Source of the DNA: Arachnopeziza araneosa
Taxonomy: Eukaryota; Ascomycota; Leotiomycetes; Helotiales; Arachnopezizaceae
Length of the DNA stretch: 64,000 nucleotides
NCBI GenBank assembly: GCA_003988855.1
Contig: QYAI01000117.1
Span: forward strand, 23,640 to 87,639
Reading direction: 5' to 3'
Below the pieces are notes generated by a model. The model was not told the origin of the DNA. It was given only the letters and a program-made list of their open reading frames with translations, and made no database searches. A program made the position numbers and the translations under genes. Of this stretch, positions 10,598 to 20,957 are shown piece by piece; positions within the stretch are counted from its first letter, which is position 1, and each line of letters begins with the position of its first letter.

Positions 10598-13134
10598 TTA
10601 ATATTGACTATTAAAATCCAGTTGCCCAATTTGCCACTCGTCCAAGAAATCAAATCCTAGGAAATCCATATCGAACGACGGATTATTCTCCCACTGCTCC
10701 AATTGAGACGAAACTACGCTGCCCTGTGTGTGCGGCGAAGCGTACGCATCCGCCATGCTGTTGTCTTGTGACTGCGACTGCGCAGGTACTTGGCCGAGAA
10801 TGTTGGGCGGAACCAAGTACAGATTTTTCTTGGCAAGAATCTCCTCAAATATCGGCAGCGCTCTTTTCAGGACGGGTATTTCTTTTCCCTGGTTGAGAAA
10901 AAGCATTGTCTGGCTGATGGATATCCGAGCCATGGAACGGACGAGGTCTGTCTCGGCTGGATCGAGGGCCGATTCGATGTGTAGAGCGAGCAGCGCAGTA
11001 ATTGTGGTTACGCTGACAAGGCCATTGTTAGTTCCATTGGTGCGTTCTATAGAGCATGTCTGGAAAATGGGAAAATGGGAACAAATGGACGGCACCTACA
11101 GAAATATGGGAAAGTTCTGAAGGGTGCCACTCGCCAGCACCCTCATGGCGATCGTGTCCAACTCTAGAATAGCGGACCGAAGCCGCTGTTTGGCCCACTC
11201 GCTCCAGTCTGTATGTTGGGACTGCTGCCAACAGCGTCGTATCAGACGACACAAGATGCACTCAAACCTGTAGCTCAGGGCTTGTATATTCAGATAGTAC
11301 ACGTCAGTTCCAGTATTCCCACCTACGTGCATCTTGGCAGCAAGAGACTTGCGCCATACATCGAGTGGGTGCATCATTTGGCGAGGATCCTGCTGTGGCT
11401 TGTTTGTCACAATGGACAAACACTGTCCGACTACATAGAGTTAGTCATGCTTGTGGTATTAGTTACAGATTGAAAATAAAAATAAAAAGGAATAAGAACA
11501 AAGAATCGGATAGAGCCAGTGCGCACATATTTGAGACAACTCGCAGTGGACAATAGGCGAGGCCTTTTGCTGAGGCGTGACCGCCGATAGCAAGCCGAAT
11601 AATGCTCCCGAGACATCCTCCGCTTCCCAGTCATCTTCCGTCCTAAGCTGGATCGCGGAGGTGTTTTCGAGTAGTCGCGAGCGTCTGGTATTAATAAAGA
11701 CGTAGAAAATGTCTAAAGACTACGTAGCTATAGTAAGTATAAAGCGGGAAGAACAGAACACGGTGACGAGAAGAGGGACGTACGTAGAGAGCCCACCAGA
11801 TCTTTCTGTACAACTTTAAGACTTTGCGGGGTTTGTCTTCTTGAACACACCTGTGGGGAGTCCGTAGGCGGTTAGTACCCGCAATACATGTTACAAGTGT
11901 CAGAGTTTAGGAGTAGGAAACGCACGTGTTGTATAGGTCAAGCTTAGTGGCAAGACGGATCGCATTGTGGAACCAGTAGCCAAAGTCCCGGTCGGTGGGG
12001 TGGTCGAGAATCACCGTGCATAAGATGATAGATCCCTGCAGCATCAACAACGGGTTATCTTCGGCGGCAAAGTCGTGGAGCAGCTTGGCCTTAGAGAAGA
12101 ACGACTCTTGCGCGGCCGAGCGGCTGGCAAAGCCGCAGGCAGATAGCACATCTGCTGGCGCATGGAGACTGGCGGGTGTCAATATGACGCGGAGCAGGAA
12201 CAAAGAGCAGTCGCCGGATTGATAGCCGCGAATAAAATCAGCTCTGTTGATCACGGGAGCAAAAGGGTAGACGTGGTCAAAGTATGCCTTAATGAGGGTA
12301 TCTCTGTTGTTTTTGCCTGTTAGTAGAGTGAAGACAAAGACCTAAAGAGGATAGAGGATAGAGAATTCCAAGATTGTCTCACAAGTGGTGCCGAGGAGGT
12401 AGATCAAAGACACCCTTCTTGACAAGATATCCATTGTCAATGTCGTCCAATTGGGGTAGGTTGGTCCATAGACAGTTCCGAGGAGTAAAACTGTCTTCCG
12501 GCTTCGAACGGTAGGGGGTATTGGAAGTGGTGTGATGTCGAACTGATTCTGTAGTTTCTTTCACGGCGTCGTTTAGGATATTGAGGTAGAGCAGATCTGG
12601 CTCAGTCTGACGTGGGCTTTGGCAGTCCGGGGGATTGGTAGTGGAAGATCGTTTTGAGTGATTAGATTGATTAGATTGATTGAGACTATCTAACTGGCTA
12701 CTGTTAGATGTAGCCGGGATGCCTGTAGTCTGTCAACGGTTAGTGGGAATTCTAAAGGGTGGCCGAAGGAGCAGAAGAAGAGGTAGAGAACAGAAGCAGC
12801 TCGGACAATGCCAATCATCTAAAGCATACATAGCTAGGAGTCGGTAAAATATGTATTACTTTCCTATGAGCCCCATCTACGTTAGCACGCACCTAATAAG
12901 CCATGAACCATCATATCAGTAATCAACTAACCTAGTCCGGCCCTTACGGACCGGCAGTACACAGTCCTCGGCACACTGCCTGCTAGTACAGCTGCTGCAG
13001 GGAAGGCCAATCGCGGCGGCATCGCACTTGACCTTGCGTGCACGGCAGGGCACACATGCCTTGTTGGCTTTGAGGGCATGTTTTCCTGTTTCTCCCGTTC
13101 CCCGCGGCTTGCTACCAGAAGCAGAAATATTCAT
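10598..13134 (-). CDS. Zn2Cys6 transcription factor, cutinase-factor (CTF1)-like
   Basis: This is a multi-exon gene. Exon 1 (13134-12932) starts MNISASGSKPRG and carries the zinc cluster ACVPCRARKVKCD...PCSSC...CAEDC. An upstream in-frame TGA excludes an earlier start in this exon. Later exons include about 12700-12383 (LLYLNILNDAVKE), 12303-11926 (fungal-specific regulator domain, YFDHVYPFAPVINRADF), 11850-11784 (LYRKIWWALY), then segments near 11684-11430, 11419-11096 and 11095-10598, the last acidic and Gln/Ser-rich. The joins 12383/12303 and 11926/11850 close in frame; those after exon 1 and near 11780-11680 are not resolved. The protein should bind DNA through CGG triplets in the nucleus. 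It is convergent with the MFS exporter. Confidence 0.75.
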
Positions 13135-13182
13135 TGAAGGGGGAGGGTCGTTTGTGGTAGCTTGCAATGGCCTGGACGATCA

Positions 13183-13266
13183 GGGCATAGAAGGGCATAG
13201 AAGGGCATAGAAGGGCATAGAAGGGCATAGAAGGGCATAGAAGGGCATAGAAAGGCATAGAAAGGC
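13183..13266. repeat. Tandem 10-bp minisatellite (AAGGGCATAG)n
   Basis: About eight head-to-tail copies of AAGGGCATAG; the last units carry a G-to-A change (AAAGGCATAG). It lies about 50 bases upstream of the start codon of the Zn2Cys6 regulator, on the 5' side of that minus-strand gene. A 10-bp period without stop codons reads the same decapeptide in all three minus-strand frames, but an in-frame TGA separates it from the gene. Confidence 0.95.
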
Positions 13267-13269
13267 TTA

Positions 13270-14687
13270 CGTGGTGGAGTAAGGGCGCTTTCCTTTTATG
13301 TTTTGAGATTTCGGCGTTTTCTTCAGCTCGGAAATTTGTATATTACCGATTAGCCGAGGAGCCGAAACAGGTCACCCTTCGACGCATTCCGTGAACACCG
13401 ATGACAATACAACACCTGCGATAGTAACTACACGCAGCGCTTGCCGCGACTCGAACTCACCACACCTGAGATTGACGACGCGCAGCCCCAGGCTGATTAT
13501 GGATGTCGATAATAGCCACCAACATGCCTGGCGAACTTCTCGGAACCCGTGTGCGGCAACAGAGGCGGTACCAGTTGCTGAGTATCAAGAATTGCCCCTC
13601 CAAGGTTGTCTCAAACGCACCAAGATCGGGGTGATGTGACGTACAATCTTGAGTTCAAACTGCCATCGATCTCGGAACACCTTCATTTACCCTTTAATCC
13701 CGCAGTATTGGAAATCTGCTCTAGCAAGGAGGCCCCAGCAAAGGCTCCGATTAATCACGATGCTGCCGCACATTCCAAGGTCCATCGAGTACCGCTGCAG
13801 CCTAAGGAAAGGCGTGTTGAATGGACAGCAGAAAGCATAGGAACTATCCGGGTGCGCTGTTCGACAAAGTTCATGGAAGTAATATGGCGACCCTACGATG
13901 TGTAGATGGGACGATCGTTCTTGAACTGGAGGTGGGCCGATTGGTTCGTTGACATCGGTGCTCCTGCAATAGAGACGATCGAGCCGTCAAGCAGCGATGA
14001 TAATAGCGATTCAAGGGATATAGATCCGGCCCTTAGCAGCGATAATAGAGAATATAGCGAGGCTAAGCAGGGCTGTTCGAGCACTAGCAAGCAGAGCCGA
14101 TAGTCGCACCTAGACGAGCAGCGCTTGGTAGCATACAAGAAAGAGGGTAGGTCTTGGAGCTAGACCCTCCGCAAATTCCCTAGCAGGACTGAGCTCACTT
14201 CGAACGCGTCACCGCGTCCGACCTATAAGGTAATATGATGCCTATCCTAGTTGCAGCGGCACAACGGCCAGCTCGGCCCTTCCCCCATATCTCTGGCAAG
14301 ACCCGTGAACTGTGCATGGCTGGAGATACAGAGGCATTCAATCATTGGGCGTTGGTGACACGTGTATGGCGTGATTCACTTACCGCATCTAGAAGACTGC
14401 AGCAACAGTATTTGAATCGAAAACAGCCTTACACGCCTTCTCTCCTTTGATTCCGGTCTTGATGTTGTCTAATTAGTAGAATTAATAAGGCTGCCTAGGC
14501 ACATGCAAAACGTTTAGTTTATAGTAACCGTTCGCGATACACATACATCTCTATACTTTAGCAGCGTAAAGCAAGTCTATTTAAAAGGCTTATTATATCT
14601 CTATATATAACATAATTTTTAAGGTTATCAGCTTTTATAATTGCTTATCTTGCTTATTATAATTGTTTTTAACTACTTTGAATAGCC
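13270..14687. other. Gene-poor, partly AT-rich stretch
   Basis: An open stretch 13606-14103 (+) is interrupted by one in-frame stop at 13903-13905 and shows no recognisable domain; it may be the relic of a gene. The part from about 14480 is strongly AT-rich and looks degenerate. Confidence 0.4.
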
Positions 14688-15134
14688 TTAGCTTAAATCT
14701 AGTTTTTTTTTCTTTCCATGCTCTGAGAGATCAGATTTCAAGTCCTGGACCTTACCGAGATCCATGGCGATGAATTTAGCACGCGCGAGTACTGCTGCTT
14801 GCGAGATTGAATTCCATTCTTTGATCAGTCTTTTGGTTCTTCTGACGGAGCTCTTCAACGGTGGGATATCATCTTTTATCATAAAAAATGCTGTAGATGG
14901 CCAGCAATTTTATTAAGATGCTTGACAAAGGACCCGCATTTCTTCGGCATGATCATTGATAAAGGATTTCTCGTCTCCAATCACCCTTCCCAAAAGGCCA
15001 AGAGTGGCCTCCATTCTCTTCACGTCATCAGCGACATCGTCAATTTCCTTGGGCGCATTTTTGCAGCGCTGATAAACGGAGACAACCCCCTGGCAAGCGA
15101 GGATAACATCTCCAATGCCGAATCCAAATGACAT
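14688..15134 (-). pseudogene. Remnant of a helical N-terminal domain protein (fungal NLR/ankyrin-type N-domain)
   Basis: The segment 15134-14913 starts MSFGFGIGDVILACQGVVSV and continues ...VYQRCKNAPKEIDDVADDVKRME, the recognisable opening of a helical domain that precedes ankyrin, kinase or NACHT regions in many fungal proteins. A second segment, 14882-14688, has matching character (RRTKRLIKEWNSIS). The stop after LCQAS and the short gap before the second segment allow no good intron. The gene then runs into AT-rich sequence, so the C-terminal part is missing. A truncated gene relic is the best reading; a short real gene with a cryptic intron is possible. Confidence 0.45.
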
Positions 15135-16426
15135 AGTCGTTAACCGTCTCTAATATTCCCAATGAGCTTGTGCATGTGAATAGTGGTTATAGGTAGAAGC
15201 CTCAACGGACGAGGCTTATTGATATGTCCCAGCCCCAGGCTACCAGCAAAGTATTAATCAGCCTCACTTCAGCCTTATGCATGCATGACAATTGTCGCCT
15301 ATCCCGCCATTTTGAGCACAGCCACAATATAGCTACCGAGTAACTACAAGCACCAGAAGGTGCCAACCCAGTAAGTCATACCACCTTCCATCGAACCTCA
15401 TCTACAAGAGCTCTAGGTGAGATTTGGGACGAGACTAGAGATGTCTTATTTAAGAATGCTGTTTTTAACAACTCCATCGGCCCGCTTCGGTCAGAGAGAA
15501 AACTGCTACGAAAGGATTAGCCTTTTGAAGACTCATGGGCAAGAAACGACTCGAGGTGCTAGGAGTTCCAGAAGGAGGGTGGAGCCCAAATTAAGTAAAG
15601 AGTAGAATTAATACACGAGCCGTTTCTTAAACCACTTCTTTAAAAACCCAATCCTCTTTGCATCCGCGAGCGGCACAACCAACCCCCATCACCCAACTCC
15701 ATCGTCACAGCCTTATCTTCAGCACTTGCTGGCCATTCCACCAGTCCCTCTCCATATGGATCGCCGCTCTTGGTAAAATTGCTCCACTAACCCTAAGTTT
15801 CACTGCAATCTTCTTTTACCTACGCTCTGTCTGTGAAGAGATTGTTGAAAACTTGAAACTAAATGCAGCGATAATCCGGGCAACCCCGCGCAAACTCTGA
15901 GTGTAAAAGTTTGGGGAAAATCCGAGGCTATCTTGTAGGTTGAGCCTACGAGTCACAACTTGGGCTGGATGATGCTTGAAAGAGAAGGTGTCACGGAAGT
16001 GGAGTTGGCTGGAGGGCTTTTAAATCAAAATATCTGTCCTGATCATAGAATGACCTGAAAACATTAAATAAAAGCCAAGACTGTTGCTCTTGCTCTATTG
16101 GCAGAGTCACAATTGCTACTTAGCTCTGAGTAGCAGATTGTATAATGTACAGAGTTTTGAAAAAACATCCCAACCTAAAAACTTGACTGAAATTTATTCT
16201 ACTTGTAAATAGGCAATAAGAAGGAAGATAAATAGGCAAGATGAAAACTTCGGCATAGATCTATTTATAAAGCAGCTTAGCTTGTGAGGCAAAGGAAGAA
16301 CCTGGATATTAGGAGACAGCAAATGAAGGAATTTAAAAGAGAAGATCGAGGCAGATATAAGCAGCCATTTATTAAAAAGTATCTAAGACGCTGAAAGCAA
16401 AGAAGAGTTGGACTCGTCTAATGAAT
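15135..16426. other. Intergenic, no gene supported
   Basis: About 1.3 kb with only short, compositionally poor reading frames on both strands. AT-rich near 16030-16390. Nothing recognisable. Confidence 0.5.
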
Positions 16427-17566
16427 TCAAGGGCGATACTTCCACAGCTCTGGGTTGAACACAATCTCGAAATCCACCTTCTCAAAAGTGCCAACCGCAG
16501 CATACAGATCATTCAGGCCCTCCAAGCCAGTCACTGGCAAATCTTCCTCCGCATCTCCTTCTTCATGTAGATTCCATGCGCCGGCCTTCCTGCCATCCCT
16601 TGTGAGAAATATCTCAACATCAATAGGCGTTGTAGCTTCTGTCTGCGCAGGACCATAGCTTGGTGGCGCATTCAAATCTCTGGCTATAAAGGTCATTCCA
16701 ATCCCTAATGTTTCTCCTGGTCGAAATGGCTGCGTAAAATCTTTCCCTCCCCATCTGTCATTAATGTATTTGCTCCCGTCATCTCCATGTACCGCCAAGC
16801 AGCCTCGATGCCATCCAGGAAGCCTGAATGTAGGGTACGGAGGGGCTGCATAACCTAACGCCAAACTGACTTCTTTTCTGTTTCTTGACGAGATTTTCAC
16901 TTCGTAGTAGATCGTCTTGCGCTGACCTGTCCGTAGCGGAGAGTGTGCCATGACTGAATACAACGGGATCGTACTGGTGATGCACGAGTCTGGAGAACTG
17001 GACTTGGTCTTTCCAGCCCATACGCCAGGTTGGGGACGATCAAGATCGCCTTGATACGTGCGTGGCTTTATGACTCCAATCTCCCCTTTCACAATAGCTT
17101 CTAATGCTGCCTCGGGGAATGTGATTGGTCCCGTCATGGGATTGTGGTGACACCATGCTTCTCCTTGCTCTGCTTCTTGTTCGGTGGCATTGTTTGCGGC
17201 GCTCCGTTGATTGCCGACAGACGGAGGAGGAGGGAGGAGAGAGGTATCTGGTACAGCGGTCTGCCAGTCATGATGGGAGGGCGGAGGTCCAGGCGGAGGA
17301 GTGTATTCGGAGTGGGAAGGAGGCGGACCTGGCGGAGGAGCGTATTCTGATCGGTTTGGAGGACCGGAGGGTGCAGCGTATTCCGATCGATTAGGAGGGG
17401 GGCCAGCTGGCGGTGCATAGGACTGGTGGGATGGAGGAGGACCGCGAGGAGGAGCGTATTCGTTGGGCATCTTGCTAGAGCTGTTTCTCGACGGATTGGG
17501 TTCAGCTGGACGAGAGTTGAGTGGTGAAGATGGGCCTTCTCCCTTTGACTTACTTCCAAAACACAT
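16427..17566 (-). CDS. SPRY-domain protein with proline-rich N-terminal repeats
   Basis: This is a 379-residue, intronless gene starting MCFGSKSKGEG; a longer in-frame start at 17635 is less likely. The N-terminal third holds five imperfect Pro/Tyr repeats. Then comes a conserved segment (CHHNPMTGPITFPEAALE) and a SPRY/B30.2 region from about residue 190 onward with TIYYEVKISSR, EVSLALGYAAPPYPTFRLPG, GWHRGCLAVHGDDG and NDRWGGKDF. This combination resembles a conserved ascomycete SPRY family; SPRY domains bind peptides or act in ubiquitin-ligase and trafficking adaptors (for example Ssh4). The PPxY-like N-terminal repeats could bind WW domains of Rsp5-type ligases, which is inference. The Cys at position 2 could be acylated. 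Confidence 0.82.
   Translation of the reverse strand: MCFGSKSKGEGPSSPLNSRPAEPNPSRNSSSKMPNEYAPPRGPPPSHQSYAPPAGPPPNRSEYAAPSGPPNRSEYAPPPGPPPSHSEYTPPPGPPPSHHDWQTAVPDTSLLPPPPSVGNQRSAANNATEQEAEQGEAWCHHNPMTGPITFPEAALEAIVKGEIGVIKPRTYQGDLDRPQPGVWAGKTKSSSPDSCITSTIPLYSVMAHSPLRTGQRKTIYYEVKISSRNRKEVSLALGYAAPPYPTFRLPGWHRGCLAVHGDDGSKYINDRWGGKDFTQPFRPGETLGIGMTFIARDLNAPPSYGPAQTEATTPIDVEIFLTRDGRKAGAWNLHEEGDAEEDLPVTGLEGLNDLYAAVGTFEKVDFEIVFNPELWKYRP
17267..17458 (-). repeat. Five ~13-residue Pro-rich coding repeats in the SPRY gene
   Basis: Five copies of a unit like EYAPPPGPPPSHS, with YAPP, YAAP and YTPP variants, encoded in tandem near the N-terminus. Diverged at DNA level but in constant frame. Confidence 0.85.
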
Positions 17567-18033
17567 TGTTAGAGAAGGAGAAATGAAGAGCTTTACTTGA
17601 CCTTTAAAGGATGGAGAGTTCCCAATTGATGTCACCAGATGTGGCTATGTAATGCAATGTGCATCATCATATGTGAATGTGATTGCCAAGGGCGGCGCAG
17701 GAAGCACCAATGGATGGAACCGTCAGGTCAAGATGAGATCACGTGCAACGGGTGTGGCTGCAAGTGGAAAGCTGTGAAACATCGCACGACTCTGCATCTT
17801 GAGAGACCATTATACGGGATTCCCTGTAAGTCTCCATTGAGTCTCGCATCGAAACATCTTCTGAATTTCTTCCAGTCCTTGCCGACTTCATCTACAACCC
17901 TGGTTTCCGTCCAATCCCCAGCCTCTTGACTTAAGGGATCGCTCATCTAATCTTCAACCCATATGTAAGCTTCGTCTTGACTCAGCCAATAACTTAAGCT
18001 ATTCATCTCTTCCCCTTTCTCTTGGCCCGCATC

Positions 18034-19918
18034 ATGGAACCGTCAAAGTCACCACGGTTCTTCGGATATCCCAAACCCATTCAGGGTCCGGAAATACCTT
18101 ACCGAAAAGAAAATGATTCCAATCCCGTATTCAGTGGCAAACTTCTAGTGATAGGTGCTTGGCTGTAAGTTCCTAGCCTAATTCCAACCTCATGCTGATG
18201 TAAACAGTGTCTCCAAACTGAGCTTCGTTCAGAGGACCTTATGGTCAAACGCGGGGTTTGGTGGTTTGAGAAATCTTCAACATCTCGAGGATTATACCGA
18301 ACGATGGGATGTAAGTTCAAATATGCGTCGTCTTCTCGGCAAAAACTAACCCAAGTAGCCCACAGTCGTCCCTGTGAGCGAATCTGGTCCTCAAGAGCCA
18401 GCCATGAGCTTAACATCCTTCTCAATTCCACCTGAGGGACTTCCTGGACGGTATCGCTCCGTTATTGAATATCATAAGATGTATTTGTCCGGTGAACTTA
18501 CGCCACTGGCTGTTGTTGAATCTCTTCTTCCACTCATCCGTCGAGATGCCAGCCCCCGATCTCATCATTCAACAGCATTTATCGACAGCCACCCAGAAAC
18601 TATTCTCGCTGCAGCAAAAGCATCCACTCTCCGTTATCAGGAAGGCAAACCCCTCTCTATCCTTGATGGAGTGCCTACAGCCATCAAGGATGAGGCAGAT
18701 GTTGCAGGATACCGTACTACTTCCGGACGGAAAAAGAATGACGACTTCTATAAAATTGCTGAAACATCAACCTGGCCTGCGCAAAAACTTGAAGAAGCGG
18801 GAGTAATAATTCTTGGGAAACTCAACATGCACGAACTCGGTGCTGATACCACCAATAACAATCCGAATTGGGGTGCTCCACGAAACCCTCACAACGATCT
18901 TTACTACACCGGCGGTTCATCTGGAGGCAGCGCATATGTTGTTGCGGCTGGACTCGTGCCATTCGCAATGGGTGCCGATGGAGGAGGGAGTATTCGTATA
19001 CCCGCCTCATTTTGCGGCATCTATGGTCTTAAGCCTTCTCATTCTCGATTAGAAGATACCGGAAGTACTGTCACTGCCTCAGGGCCATTGGCAGCTACTA
19101 TGACTGATCTCATTGCATCTTACCGGATTCTCTCTCAGCCTGATCCTTCTGATCCAATCTGCTCGCTCTTCACGCGGCCAGCGCCCTCAACAGCCAAAAC
19201 AATAGGGATTTTCCGACCCTGGTTCGACCGCGCTGATACTCAGGTCCTGGACCTTTGTACCAAAGTGGTGGCTTACTATGAATCAAAACTTGGCTATAAG
19301 GTTGTGGACATCTCCATTCCTTATGTTCCCGAAGGCCAACTCGCTCACGCCTTTACCATTCTGGCCGAGATGACCAACCGCGCACGTTCCGGTGCACCAG
19401 ATCCTTCCAACTTTTATAAGGGGTTGAATCCTGCAAATAAAGTTCTGCTTGCAGTTGGTGATCAAACTCCTGCTCGTGATTACCTCCTCGCTCAACAGTT
19501 GAGGAATATGCTGATGCAGCATCTCGCTTTCTTGTATAAAACGCATCCTGGCCTCATCATTGTCACTCCAACAACACCTATGGCGGGATGGCCGATTGCG
19601 AGTCTAGGGGACCTCCAGCATGGGATCACGGATGGTAACACGAGTATTCGGAACATGGAGTACGTGTGGCTTGCGAATTTTACTGGTAACCCGGCCATCA
19701 GTTGTCCAGTTGGATACGTTGATCCTGTTAAGGGCACAGGTAGAGTCCCGGTTGGAATCATGGCGATGGGAGAATGGGGAGCCGAGGAGCAGTTGCTGAA
19801 CTGGGGAAAAGAATGTGAGGACTATCTTCATACCGTACTGAAAGGAGGTAGAGTGCGCGCTGGAAATTGGGAGGATGTAATTGAGAATGCAAAGGGATTG
19901 AAGGGAAAGGACGTGTGA
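18034..19918 (+). CDS. Amidase-signature family hydrolase
   Basis: Exons 18034-18164, 18208-18310 and 18359-19918 close to 597 residues. The N-terminus (LLVIGAWLVSKLSFVQRTLW) is hydrophobic and may anchor the enzyme in a membrane; the following WSNAGFGGLRNL...DPTVVPV matches fungal amidases of this type. The amidase signature is present: Lys in TAIKDEADVAGYRTTSG (about 188), the Ser pair in GGSSGGSA (about 265-266) and the nucleophile Ser in GADGGGSIRIPAS (about 289), the expected Ser-cisSer-Lys triad. The substrate cannot be read from sequence; fatty-acid amides, acetamide-like amides or Glu-tRNA-type amides are handled by different members. Neighbours give no pathway hint. Confidence 0.9.
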
Positions 19919-20957
19919 TTGGTATTTCAATGGTTATGACAATCCAGGCGTAATGATGGATTGATGGCATTGTGATAACGATGTTGATTTAGTAGAAATC
20001 GGTAGGGGTATATCACTTCGCAGCTGTGCATATGTACATCCCTGAGGGTGTCGATGATGACGTTGTGTGGCGGTGCGGCTGCTCCAGCCACGATATATTG
20101 TTAATCCCGGATGCTGAGCCAGATCTCAACAGTTGGAGTCACCATTTTCTCTTGGGTTGCATTGAGGAGGGTTAGAAGTTTCTTATACCGGGCAATCAAA
20201 GTCATTTTGATTTTCCAATCATGGCGAGAGGACAGGAGTTGCCATGAATGTACTGGGTCTAGATTGTCTGTTTGAGAAGCATCTCCAAGGCTCTTGGCAG
20301 CGTAATCTCCCCAGACTTGACAAACACCATCAGCAGGTTTTCCTTCACTAGGGGTAATAGCGTCGCTCTGTCGTGTTTCCTCCTTCCCATCTCACCATCT
20401 TTTCTTCCTGGGTGAATTGTCCATCACACGTCTCGCGTCGTGCAACAGTGACATTCGTTTTTCCAGCATCCACTGCCGCCGCCAGCACACGCTTCATTGG
20501 AGGACCTGACGCCGCAACCCGGGGACCTGGGTCGCGCAATTAGCTTCAGCGATGCGTAAGTCTCGCGCTTTCTCTTCCCCATCTAGATTCCTTTGCGTTG
20601 CGCTGTCGTTAGGCGTTGGGCTCTCTGGATCCTGATCCCGGGGATGATTTCGCTATCATCTGTGCTACGCCACCTCATTCCGGGCAGCGAATCACCGCTG
20701 GACAAACGCGACGATTTGTGTTATGGCGCTGCTTGGCAGCATCGCAGCACCACGCTGGGTCCTTTTATAGGGGGTGGGTAGTTCCCTGCCAGCATCATCT
20801 GCTTCTGCTCCTCTTCCTGTATCCCACCCCACTCCACCCGTCCCTCCACAGCTATTTCAACCTCCCCTTCCACCCTCCACACCCCACGCTTTCTTGCTCT
20901 TCTCATATCACCATCCCCCAGAAGACACCAACAACTTTGCGTGTCTTGCCCACATCG
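19919..20957. other. Long intergenic/leader region
   Basis: No domain is recognised. The part from about 20770 is pyrimidine-rich (C/T tracts), typical of the promoter and 5' leader of a strongly expressed fungal gene, and belongs to the Ca2+/H+ exchanger downstream. Confidence 0.5.

Noticed and set aside
13440..13475. CGACTCGAACTC, reverse strand resembles a tRNA T-arm
   Set aside because: The flanks do not pair into a T-stem and no cloverleaf is possible.
13606..14103. Two consecutive open stretches in one frame separated by a TAG
   Set aside because: No recognisable family; kept only as a note in the intergenic entry.
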